In this document: positions 46,750 through 57,236 of the stretch, in pieces
Layout of the letters: each line of letters opens with the position of its first letter
Position numbering within the stretch: position 1 is the first letter of the stretch
Source of the DNA: Roridomyces roridus
Lineage: Eukaryota > Basidiomycota > Agaricomycetes > Agaricales > Mycenaceae
Length of the DNA: 64,000 bases
Assembly (NCBI GenBank): GCA_029378245.1
Contig: JARKIF010000014.1
Coordinates: forward strand, 1,302,001-1,366,000
Reading direction: 5' to 3'
The notes under the pieces: model-generated
Seen by the model: only the letters and a program-made list of their open reading frames with translations
The model's database searches: none
Told to the model about the DNA's origin: nothing
Made by a program: the position numbers and the translations under genes

Positions 46750-47163
46750 GGTTCTGCGCCAGGTACGCTCTGGTACGCTTCCATTGCGATAAGCTTAGAG
46801 TATGGAGCAGATATGGAGGCTGATGGAGGTTGGAGGTGAAATTGGAACTCAAGTTTGATCAAAGTTTGATTATCTTGCTCTCCTTCGGACAAGTTGACAG
46901 TAGCGAGTCTCCTCCAGTTGCCCTGCACAGGCCGCCCTCAGGACGTCATCGTTCTCCTTTCCAACTATGTTCTGGCTGTCTTGAGATCAATTTCACGCGA
47001 CCGTCGTCCATTTTCTCTCGGTGACTCCGTTTTTCGGAGGCTCCAATTTGCAATTGCCAATCCCCGCCAGCAGCCAGCCGAGATAACAGGGTTAATGCTT
47101 TTTCCTCTCCAGCCGATGCTAGTTAAAAGCTCTCTTTGGAGCACGTTCTTGTAAGTCGACACC
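46750..47163. other. Divergent promoter region
   Basis: About 410 bp between the starts of the S9 peptidase gene and the UNC93-like gene. No TATA box or repeat stands out. Confidence 0.4.
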
Positions 47164-49079
47164 ATGTCCACCGGGCTGGCCAAATGGAGGCTCAACTCGC
47201 CGCTCGTCCAGAACTATGTCGGCGGAATTGTGCTCGCATTAACGCCCGGAATCTTCACAGCTCTCGGTGCACTGGGAAGCGGCGGTGGACGCGCCTCGTC
47301 CACCCATCTCGCGTCTGTCGTTAGCTCGGTGCGCATCTCGTCTTCAACGTCAGCCAATCTCACAATGGTCCAGACTTTGTATGCCATCTACACATTCAGT
47401 GGGTGGGGCACTGGTATCTTCCTCAACACCATCGGCCCCAGATGGACTTTGACGGTATGTAGATATTTCCTCCAGCTGACTCTGAATCTGACCCTCTATC
47501 AGATTGGAGCCATTGGTTACCCGGTCTAGTAAGCTATGAGCCCAACTTTGTTTGTATCTCATCGTCCTCTAGTGTCGCCGCGTTTTGGTACTATGACGCT
47601 ACCGGCCATCAATGGTTTCCTATCCTCTCCGGGGTCATCCTTGGCTTCTCGGCTGGTCTACTCTGGTCTACAAGTGCATACCTGGGCATCACCTACTCCA
47701 CAGAGGCTGAGAGGGGAAAATACATCGCGATTCAAGGTGTGATAACAGGAATAGGTAGGTGTACCTGTATCTTCATTTTTCCCATTCTAACGCATATCGT
47801 GTAGGAGCTACGATCGGCAGTGCCGTTGGTTTCGGACTCAGTGCCAATTCCACTTCGAGCGACGGAGTGCCTACTACGGTCTACGCCATATTTCTTTCTC
47901 TCATGTGCTGTGGCTCAATTGTCGCGGCTTCCTTCATCATCAACCCTGCAAATATCGTGCGGGACGACGGTACCAAGATCGCTTTGTTCACCACTACGGA
48001 AACAACAACATTTTGGCAAGAGTTCAAGGGCGTGGTGGACATGACTAAAGACCTGAAACTCATGCTCCTCGGTCTGTCCGCATTCAAATCTATGTTTTCG
48101 CTGGTCTGATCTCTTGCAAGTGCCAGTCATGTTTGCCGCCGAATTCCCTGTCGCAATTGAGCCGTCTTTGAATGGTGAGACATAGAACAGCTTGTCAATC
48201 AGAACTAATCACTTCTAAAGCCTACGCCTTCAACCTGCGAACTCGCACTTTACTCGGCCTGCTTTACTCCATCGCGCAGATCCCGGGAGTTCTCATCTTT
48301 GTACCCCTGCTGGACAACAATAGAATGACCCGCCGCACTCGAGGCCTCGTTGGGCTTGCAGCGCTCTCGCTTCTCGTCTTGGGTGCCTGGTGCGGTCAAC
48401 TTGGCTGGATGGCCGGGAAGAACCTCGATCGTTCCATCGCTGGGCCGGCTTACGACTGGACTGATGGCGCGCCCTTTGTAGGATTTGCTATCTTGTATAT
48501 TATTTTCGGTTTGTGCCAACACCCTCCCGTCTCGTCATCCTTATGTCGTTCCTGCAGGTGCCCTCTACGTGTGCTACTCGATGGTGGCCATCTGGTTAGT
48601 TCGTGTGCGTCGATGCATTCAAACTCCATCCTCACGTTCTCTAGGATCATGTCCGCGATGACCAACTCGCCCACAAAGCTCGCACGTCACGCAGGCCTGT
48701 TCAAAGGCACCGTCTCTGCAGGAATGAGCGTCGTTTTTGGCATCGATTCAACTCTCCTGCCTTTCCGCCATGTATGTCTTCCCTTGCCCTCATTCGCAAA
48801 TCTCATGATCATCACCAGGAACTCGCATACTGCTTTGCTCTGCAGATGCTGGGACTCGTCATCATGGCGTACCTCTGCGTCCGCGAAGTCAAGAACACAA
48901 AGTATTTTCTCGAAGACGATGTGTATGTCTCCTTCCCGTTCGCTTGCTTTCACATGTTCAACCCCAACAGCATCGTCCCGATCGAATACGTCGAACGGGA
49001 GCAAGAAATCGACCCCGAACTCGCGGCGCACGAGCGCAAGATACACCCTCATGACAAAGAGTTTGACGAGAAGGCGTGA
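47164..49079 (+). CDS. UNC93-like major-facilitator membrane protein
   Basis: Many exons from the ATG at 47164. Recognisable blocks: VQNYVGGIVLALTPGIFTAL, TLYAIYTFSGWGTGIFLNTI, AAFWYYDATGHQWFPILSG, LLWSTSAYLGITYSTEAERG, VPVMFAAEFPVAIEPSLN, AYAFNLRTRTLLGLLYSIAQ and YIIFGALYVCYSMVAIW, the order of the fungal UNC93-like (DUF895) family with about 11-12 helices. An apparent frame break near 48100 is explained by a 49-nt intron (GTCTGT...GCAAG) joining KLMLL to VPVMF. The acidic C-terminus DPELAAHERKIHPHDKEFDE ends at the TGA at 49077. The substrate is unknown; relatives are thought to be transporters or channel regulators. Confidence 0.8.
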
Positions 49080-49130
49080 GGGTGATGATAGAATGAATTG
49101 TATGTATACGACGACACTCAACGTACGTTG

Positions 49131-49890
49131 ACTGGGAGGACTTGAATACCACTGCTACTATAGATTTCGTCATGAAGGATTTATGCTGAGCATCGTTGAG
49201 CGTAAGGCACAGTCAAAAGCAACGCGTGGTATCAAAGGTTGTAGTGGCAGGGCGCCGTGGGCAAGGTTTCAAGGGATGGCAGTGGACGGTACCAAGCTCT
49301 ATGCCGCGTAATCTTCGACCGCTACAAAGAGAACGGAATCGCTGCGTTTTGCACGAGCCCTGCCCCGAGCGTTGAATCCTCGAGGCGAAAGCAGCTGGAT
49401 GTCCTGTGTAATCCCAGTCACAATGAACGAGGGTGAGCTATAGAGAACGCACCCGATGCCGTTGGCTCCTTGACAAGTCCTGCTCAACCCACCGAACAGC
49501 CTGAGCCTCCCTGGCCCAGATCCCCGATACGTCGGATTTGCGATGAGTCGGCTGAGATGAAACTGACGCTGATACAGTAGAGCTGGCGGGGTATGGTGGT
49601 CGTTGGCAAGCCTCGGTAAACCGGGACACATCAAATATTGCAAGCCCAAAACGGCCAGCAGAGAACGAACGCCCCGCGGAGACGAGTTCTGGCGGGCCTA
49701 AATACCGAGAATATGCCGCATATATTCTGCCTTCAATCGCCATTCCATAGGGCGCCACTGGCTCAGCGGTCATGATAATTCGACCACTGATCGACACTCT
49801 CCGGAGGTCGAGGGTTCGAAATCGGAGCCCGGGTGGTAGGTTCAACCCCAGCGTGTAACAGCTGCATATGGGGTACGCGTTCCTTTTGAT
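49131..49890 (+). repeat. Kinase-flanking repeat, copy 1
   Basis: Starts ACTGGGAGGACTTGAA 51 bp after the UNC93-like stop and ends GTACGCGTTCCTTTTG. Over its whole length it aligns with 53493-54330: most positions are the same by eye, with several short indels (for example a different stretch at 49370-49415 versus 53725-53795). It lies directly after the stop codon of FunK1 kinase A (50001). Confidence 0.85.
49752..49887 (+). ncRNA. Pol III-type promoter module at the end of repeat copy 1 (SINE- or tRNA-like)
   Basis: An A box TGGCTCAGCGG (49759-49769) and a B box GGTTCGAAATC (49813-49823) lie 54 bp apart, both near consensus, followed by a TTTT terminator at 49884-49887. A tRNA fold is only partial: a TCGA/TCGA anticodon-stem-like hairpin has C instead of U at position 33, and the T stem does not pair cleanly. 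I therefore read it as a tRNA-derived or SINE-like transcription unit, not a working tRNA. Confidence 0.5.
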
Positions 49891-50000
49891 CGCATCTCGG
49901 ACACGCCGGACCTGCCATTAATTTATTGCAGCTAACTTCATCCTACCCCGCAACGAGACGAGTGGTAATACAAACCAATATATGAATTTAACAGAAACTA

Positions 50001-52631
50001 CTACTTCTTCTTGCCACGACGCTTGACGGTTCCCTCAGCCGTCTTCACCTTCTTGGACTCAGATCCTTCGCTAACATCAGCCTCCGCAGCCGCCCTCTTC
50101 CTGGAACCCGACCCTCCCGCAACAGCCGTCGTCCCCGCGCTCAGTGACGCAGAAGAGTCGCCCGTCGCATTCTTCATCATCGAAACCCGTAACGAACCAT
50201 CCTTCTTCCGTTCCTCCTTTCTAGTGCTCCGCAGCACGAATTCTTGGGCCTTGTCGTTTTCCGGCCAGGTCCTTGACTGCATCAACAACCTGTCGAACCA
50301 GCCCAAGACCTTATCATATTTAAGGTTGATCGTAACAGGGGATGTGTCGACATCGTCACTGTCGGATGCAAGAAGTTCTTCGTCCTCGTCGTCGTTGTTG
50401 CGTTTGGACGGAGGCGGCAGGTTTTGGATTTTCACTGCTTCGCGGTACCGTTCCAAAAGGGCATATAGCGGACGATTCGTCTTGTCGATGGGCATGGGTT
50501 CGAGAACATAGTCACGTTTCATTTGATGACCAAGACGGTCAAAAAGCTTGGAACAGGCCAAGGGGTCTTTGTTTAGGTCCGTGTGTCGGAGGACCATCCA
50601 AACGAGAAGCCAGAAAAAACTTTCGAGATCGTGGTGTGGGCCATGTAGCACGGGGTGTCTGGCCACACCATCCGAGTTCTTGATGATCTCGATGGCCATG
50701 AAAGGAAAGGTCCCCTGAGAAGAGTGAGAAGACGGTCACAGTGTTGCAAGTAAAGCATACCGTAATGTCCTTCAAACTTTTGTCGACGTCGGCGGCGGGA
50801 AGAGGATTATCCGGGAACCACTCATTGAACCTTTCGGCCCCTGCTGGAGTGAACTCGGCGTAGTCCCAGTCGAGGAGAAAGCCGTTGAATTCATGGCCAG
50901 TAAGGGGAACTTCACGAAAGAGCACGTTCCCCTCGCTCACGTCGCGGTGCGTGACGCCAGCGTTGAAGGCGGTTTGATGATCTGTATAGCGTGTCAGCCA
51001 GAAGTTTGCGAAGAGAAAGAAAGAAAAACGCACGGCGCATAGCGCAAAATAGAGCACCGACCAAAGACTTTGTCGATTCGAAATCTTTGAGTGGAGTTCC
51101 CACCGGGGTGAGCAATAACCTCATGTGGCGACGTGGAAGGTTGGGGCCGTTCTCACTGCTCGGGTTGGTCTGGTGAAGCTGGGGGTCGTGGTCCGAATTG
51201 TCGTGTTCCACGGAGAGATCGAGGCTGCCGTGGCATTTGGCGATGGAATCGAGAATAGCCTGCTTCTGCTCCCTCTCCTCACCCGAAGCCTCCTCGACCT
51301 CTCGCTTGCAGTGTTCTTCGATCAAGCGGTAAAAGTCGGCTTCGGGTCGCCGACACTCCTGCGGCCAGGCGTCCTTGAGAGCGTAGACGGTTGGCTCATC
51401 CGCGTTGACGTCCTGCTCCTTCGCGTCGACGTCCTCCTCCAGGATCACTCGGAACACCCGAGTCGCACGACCGAAAAGGCCGTCCGATCGAGAGAGAATG
51501 TTGCCGAATGTGAAACACCTGACGATCTCCAGCTCCCCAGTGTGCGAATTGTATCGAGCGGCGCGGATCCAAAGATGCTCGCCGTCGATATCCTCCGCAC
51601 CCCACCCCTTGTAAGCCTGGATGTTGCTGACCGCTTTACGCATCCGCTCCTGCTCTGGTTCCGTCGGGACCGATATTGTGTCGTCGGCCCCTCGCATCAG
51701 GGGCGTGGAGTAGCCCTGTGGATTGTATAATCGCCAGAGAAAGGTGGGCAGGTGCTTCTTTTCGGTCGTGAAGTCAAAGGACTCTGTGACGGAGAAACCG
51801 CTCCGGTCGAAACGGAAGATACGAGCTTTTGTGCGGGCGAAGACGGCCACGACATACACAAAACAGCTTCCCAATGCCATGAGGAGGTTACGGGCACCCT
51901 TGGCAAGCTGGGTAAGCGCGTTATGAGCGTCTTGTGAGTCTCTGATCCCTCGCCGTTTATCGTCCATTATGTCGATCTTGTATTTCAACTCGATGACCGT
52001 GCCAGCCTGCGCCCAAACCCAGTCACCACTGTGCGAGATCTGGCCAGGTCTGGAACCCGTAATGTCGGGCATCGTGTGGTGTTCCTGTTGATCCCCATCC
52101 TCGACGGACGGAAATCTCGTGTTGCTCGTGTCGTGGAAACTGGGTTTGGTGGTGGGCGGGAAGTCTACGACGACTTTATTCAAGTATTTGATCTATTCGG
52201 TGGCAGGGGTGAGTAGATGTTAAGATGGAGAGGATGACACTCACCATGGGTCCCGTCATGTCCTTCTCTTTCTCCGCATTCTCGAGCTTGGTAGCTACGG
52301 TCCCCAGTGTGTATCGAGCCTTCTCCACAATGGGGCCTATTTGAACAGGCTGTCCTGGCCCCATCGCATCAAGAAACGAGGACACGTCCTGGATGTCGAA
52401 TTTGTTCTTCAGCATGTCGTGCCAGACTCGCTTCGCTATAGGGTCTGCTTGTTGCCGAGATTCGGAGGTGTTGGCCTGGTAGTTGAGACTCGGTCCCGGT
52501 AGTCTCTTGCGGGGGGTGGCAGACTCGACGCGAGGTTCGCCCCCTTCTGCACGCGACGCGTCGTCGGCGCTGGGTTCAAGCGGGGAATCCTCGTCGATAG
52601 ATGCTTTGGTATCGATAGATGAGTTAGTCAT
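50001..52631 (-). CDS. FunK1 fungal-type protein kinase (A)
   Basis: Read from the ATG at 52631 (MTNSSIDTKASIDEDS). A disordered N-terminus leads to a variable region with AGTVIELKYKIDIMDDKRRG and RIFRFDRSGFSVTESFDF, diagnostic of the FunK1 family. The catalytic loop is HRDVSEGNVL at about residue 525, the metal-binding motif LLDWDYAEF replaces DFG, and MAIEII...HHDLESFFWLLVWMVLR follows. The C-terminus is lysine-rich (KRAAAEADVS...KRRGKKK) and may act as a nuclear signal. Three introns lie in the second half. The HRD and DWD residues are intact, so activity is plausible. Substrates of this mushroom-expanded family are unknown. A second FunK1 gene lies upstream in the same orientation. Confidence 0.85.
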
Positions 52632-53440
52632 GTTGGTGAAGAAGAAAGAAAGACCGGCGCCCACTCACATTGATCTCAACTGTCCCAGTAAGCGCGTTGT
52701 GGTTCTTGAGAACAATGGCACGTCAACGGGATTTGATGACGGAATGTTTTTCCAAATTGGGATTGAGGTCCACGTGCCAACACGTGCCTGGCGCCTTTCG
52801 CCCAGGCGCTTGCTTTTTTGCCTCAAAGTGATACAAATGACAATCGTTGTAAATTGCTCATGTAGATACACGAATATCTACACGGAAACAACCGTGATGT
52901 TTTATAGATTCAAGCTGGCAGGATCTGGTTCGAGTCTCCGTGTTTTAATTCTGGAAAAGCTGCGTTCAGTCTCGCGACACTGTTCGAATTCCCATCGCCA
53001 ACATTTCCATCTACACGGCTCTCCGTCAACGGATATCTGTCTTCGCCATCGGTCCTCCCGGTTTGGGTAAAAAGTAGTGAAAGTGAGCGCCGTCTTTCCA
53101 TGTCTGAGCATGAAACGACTCGGTGCCAACGCCAGAGAATAGGTTGTCAGAGGACGTGTATTGGCGGTTGTTGAGGATTAAGAGTAGGCTGTTCGAATAG
53201 TAATTAAGAGTTGATTATGAGCGTCTGAAGAAAGGATGTGGCGTGACCCCCACATCCTTTCGAACTGAAAGCATTATGAGTGGGAAGATGGAATTGGACC
53301 GAGCGATGTACGCATTGGGGACTCCAAGTGTCCAACGAGTAGAAGGGAAGAACAGTCAGGACGGCAAGGGTGCCTGTTAGACGCATTGGCACGAATTGCA
53401 GCAATGAGTCAATTGAATTTCCCCACCCCACTCACTTGCG
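52632..53440. other. Upstream region of kinase A
   Basis: About 800 bp with no convincing gene. From 53441 a roughly 42-bp fragment (GGGCATGGTGGTCGTTGGCA...) duplicates an internal piece of repeat copy 2 just before that copy begins. Confidence 0.4.
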
Positions 53441-53492
53441 GGGCATGGTGGTCGTTGGCAAGCCTCGGTAACCCAACGTCTGGCCGGTGGTG

Positions 53493-54330
53493 ACTGGGAG
53501 GACTTGAAAACCACTGCTACTATAGATTTCGTCATGAAGGATTTATGCTGAGCATCGTTGGGCGAAGCGTATGCCACAGTCGAAAGAAACGCGTGGTATC
53601 AAAGGGTGTAGTCACAGTGCGCCGTGGGCAAGGTTTCTCAAGGGATGGCCGTGGACAGTACTAAGCTCTATGCCGTGCAATCTTCGACCGCTACAAAGAG
53701 AACGGAATCGCTGCGTCTTGCACGAGCCCTGAGCGTTTGATCACGGAATCCGCGAGAAGGAAGCTGAAATGAGCGGCATGTCCTTTCTTAAATGAACGAG
53801 GGTGAGCGTATAGAGAACGCACCCGATGGCGTTGGCTCCTCGACAAGTCCTGCTCGTCGCTCGACCCACCGACCACTTGAAATTCCCGTCACTCGAGTCA
53901 ATCAGCAGCTGAGCCTCCCAGATCCCCAATACGTCGGATTTGCGATGGGTCGACTGGGATGAAAACGACGCTGAGTATCCAATATCCAATAGAGCCGGCG
54001 GGGCATGGTCGTTGGCAAGCCTCCGGAAGCCTCGGTAACCCAACGTCTGACCGGGACAAGGCCGGGACACATCAAATATCGCAAGCCCAAAACGGCGACA
54101 ACGCCCCGCGGAGACGACTTCTGGCGAGCCTGTTAAAGACCGAGAATATGCAGAATATATTCTGCCTTGAATCGGCATTCAACAGGGCGCCACTGGCTCA
54201 GCGGTCATGATAATTCGACCACTGATCGACACTCTCCGGAGGTCGAGGGTTCGAAATCGGAGCTCGGGTGGTAGGTTCAACCCCAGCGTTTAACAGCTGC
54301 ATATGGGGTACGCGTTCCTTTTGCTCGCAC
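53493..54330 (+). repeat. Kinase-flanking repeat, copy 2
   Basis: Aligns end to end with 49131-49890. It lies downstream of FunK1 kinase B (stop at 54544), the same relative place as copy 1 after kinase A. It has small insertions relative to copy 1, including a doubled CCTCCGGAAGCCTCGG near 54018 and an extra stretch around 53868-53905. Confidence 0.85.
54187..54322 (+). ncRNA. Pol III-type promoter module at the end of repeat copy 2
   Basis: A box TGGCTCAGCGG (54194-54204), B box GGTTCGAAATC (54248-54258) and TTTT (54319-54322), with the same spacing as copy 1 and almost the same sequence. This end is better conserved between the copies than the middle of the repeat. Confidence 0.5.
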
Positions 54331-54543
54331 AGCCGGTATTTTAATTTTTCCTCTTCAAGTGTACTCACAGGTAAATAGACTCTTCATCGCGTCGATCCCC
54401 CGCAGGCAAATTGCGAAGCGACCTCAAGCAATTGAATCAGTGTCATAAGGCGCTCGCCTGCGCTGGCTGACATCCAGTCCCGCCGTTTTACGACAATTCA
54501 ACGTATATACGTAGCACAGAACAAGTAAAAATGTGTCCCTTTC

Positions 54544-56753
54544 TCAGTTCCGCTTTCGTCTCTTCGCTGGCGACTCCGTCTTGCCACCTTTTCTTTTCTC
54601 CGGACTCGCTGTGATATCCACAACAGTAGTAGATTCACCCCCGTTGGCCGCGTCCAACACAGTCGCCGCATCCTCATCCAGGTCAGGCATAGCCACATCT
54701 TCGATGACCGACGAGCCGCCTTCAGGCCACTCCGAAGACTGCATGGCCTTTTGAATCCAAGAAATCATCTTGGGGTACTTGAGCGCAATAAAAGGCCGGT
54801 CAACAGGATTCTCCGGATTCTGCCGATCCACTGCCTTTCTTAAACGTTCCAGCAGCTCGTACAAAGGAGGATTCGAGCCCTTGTCAATGGGCGCGATCTC
54901 GGTCCCTTGGACCCAGCGCAGCTTCGCCGTGTCGTTGTAAGGGTCTTCAAAGAGCCTCTCACACCAAGAATGAGCGGTGCCCGTGCCCGTGCCGAGGGTC
55001 ACCGCTGAGTAGCGGAGAACCATCCAGACGAGCAGCCAGTAAAAGCTTTCGAGGTCGTGATGCGGGCTATGAACGACAGTCTCATGGAGAGGATTGTGGA
55101 TGAATTGGATTGCCATGAAAGGAAACGTTCCCTGAGAAAATTCATAACACAACCGCATCGAGGGACGAAACAACATACCGCGAGTTTCTGTAAACTTGCT
55201 TGAACTTCATCAAGGTTGGCCGGAGTGCGATCAGGAAACCACTGGTTGAATCTTATCGCGCCTTCCTTTGTAAACTGGGCATTATCCCAGTCGACGAGGA
55301 AGCCCTGGTTTTGCGGGTGCGGATCTGGATCTGGCACTTCGCGCAGAAGGATGTTACCCTCGCTTATGTCGCGGTGCAAGACACCGGCGTTGTATGCAGC
55401 AAAATGATCTACTCTGCTCAGATATGATCGAAAAAGAAATAGTAAACGTACGGAACATGCCACTCATAATCGCCTCAAGGAGGGATTGGGTCGTGTCGCA
55501 TTTTCTGAGCGGGGCGCCCACAGGGGTGAGCAACAACCGCGTATGATAGCGCGCCGGATGCTCTGTGGTGGGGTGAGACTGGTGGAGGTCGCGGTCACAT
55601 TCCACAGGGCTGTTTGCCGAGGAGAGGTCAATGCTGCCATGGCACTTGGCGATAGAATCCAAAAGTTTCCGTCTCTGTTCATTCTCTGGATCCTTTGCAA
55701 CATCGTCTGCGCAATATTTCGCAATCATGTCGTAAAAGTCCACTTCAGGTCGATGCCCCTTGAGTGACCAAGCATCTTTGAGGGCGTAGACAGGGATTGG
55801 GCTGTACTCGGTGGCATCCCGGTCCAGGTCCAAGTCTTCTGCAATAAGCACCCGGTACACTCGTGTGGCACGGCTGAAGAGTCCGTCCGAGTGCGCGATG
55901 ATGCCGCCGAACGTGAAGCAGTGGACCAATTGAGGCTCCCGAGTGCCTTCCTTGTATCGAACAGCGGTGATCCAGAGACTATCTCGAGTCGCTTGCTCGT
56001 ACGACCACTCGCTATAGACAGGGTGTTTGCAGATCTCGGCGTACATTATCCGTTTGTCGTTTGGGACGGCGAATGTTATCGTGTCGTCCATGCCCAGGAT
56101 GTACGAGCCGTTGCTCGGATTGAATAAGCGCCAGAGAAAAGTGGCGAAATATGTCGGTTCCTCGACGACGTGGAAAGCAGTGCTGGACGAGAAACTGCTG
56201 CGGTCGAAACGGAAGATGCGAGTATGATTTGTCTTGAATATGACGATGATGTAGACATGGCAGAGTCCGGATTCTACCAAAAGATTGCGAGCGGTGGCTG
56301 CAAGATGAGCCACAGCATCGTAGTCGCGAATCGCGTCTCGACGGTCGAAGACATCGTTGTTGGCGGACATGAGTTCAATGACCGTGGCAGCGTGCCACCA
56401 GGTCCATCCCGACTTGGGCACCTCGGTCACCCAAGGCTTGGTGACTGTGATTTGAGGCCATCCCGCTATCATGGAAGGGAACTGCGCTTTGCTCGTGTCG
56501 AAGAGCATCGGTCTAGTATGACCAGGAATTCGAGAAGCGACCTTGCAGAGGTACGAAAACTATGTCCAGTAAGAGTCGAGGCAAGCAACTCTGCGAAGAT
56601 ACGTACCAGAGGTGTCTTTCCTTTTAATGCAGCAGAGGCTCCCCTCAGACTGCGCTCGAGAGTGTCTGGAGTTTTGGCCCCCATAAATTCATCGAGAAAT
56701 TGGGCGACGGGTTTTATGCCGGCAAAGGATTTGTCCAGCTCGCTTGCCCTCAT
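54544..56753 (-). CDS. FunK1 fungal-type protein kinase (B)
   Basis: Starts at the ATG at 56753 (MRASELDKSFAGIKPVAQFL), with an intron near 56525-56605. Family blocks follow: TWWHAATVIELMSANNDVF, RIFRFDRSSFSSSTAFHV, HSDGLFSRATRVYRVLIAED, HTRLLLTPVGAPLRK, catalytic loop HRDISEGNIL, metal motif LVDWDNAQF, and HHDLESFYWLLVWMVLR. The C-terminus is acidic, then basic (KRKGGKTESPAKRRKRN), similar in style to kinase A. The two proteins share all landmarks but differ at roughly half of the positions by eye, so the duplication is old. Probably an active Ser/Thr kinase of unknown target. Confidence 0.85.
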
Positions 56754-57010
56754 CGTGTTCGAGAGCACCTGAGATTGAGTGCCACCTGGTAAGTGCAATG
56801 CTGAAGATCGCTGGACGCGTCAAAGAAGAGAGAGATGGCGTTGGTGTAAAGAAAGGAGGAGTCTGGACAAGCGCGCATATTTAACAGGGCCATCGAGGAC
56901 AATGGAGCGCTTGGAAGAAAGGCTGGTCCAGAAACGTGACCTTGGTCGTGGGCATGTTTATTATTAGTACTTACTGTGATCAGTAACACTGGATGTGGGT
57001 TTTCAATGAA

Positions 57011-57103
57011 GCCCGCTTGGCTTAGGGGTAAAGCGTATCACTCGTATTCGATTCTATCAATCGTGTAATGATAAGATCAGTCGTTCGAATCGGCTAGTGG
57101 GCA
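57011..57103 (+). tRNA. tRNA-Thr (anticodon CGT) with a short intron
   Basis: The acceptor stem GCCCGCT pairs with AGTGGGC (one G-T wobble). The A box region is TGGCTTAGGGG, the anticodon stem TATCA pairs with TGATA, and the loop CTCGTA carries anticodon CGT with U33 present. A roughly 21-nt intron follows position 37. The T arm AGTCG-TTCGAAT-CGGCT is sound and the discriminator is A at 57103. It would decode ACG codons. It is independent of the nearby kinase-flanking repeats. Confidence 0.85.
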
Positions 57104-57106
57104 ATC

Positions 57107-57112
57107 TTTTTT
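57107..57112 (+). terminator. Pol III terminator of the tRNA-Thr gene
   Basis: A run of six T begins 4 nt after the tRNA discriminator base. Confidence 0.8.
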
Positions 57113-57236
57113 GAACTTTGCTCGCTTTTCGGAACACAAGAGCGGTAGCTCAGCTACATACTCGACACTCACTTCATTACTTTTGCAAGCTGTCGAGTTG
57201 CTTCGTGAGCGGATGTGTACGGTAACACGTTTATTA

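Noticed and set aside
48060..48130. Frameshift in the UNC93-like gene
   Set aside because: A 49-nt GTCTGT...GCAAG intron joins KLMLL to VPVMFAAEF in frame and recovers the family pattern.
49752..49840. True tRNA gene at the end of the repeats
   Set aside because: The A and B boxes are good, but U33 is missing and the T stem and acceptor stem do not pair properly.
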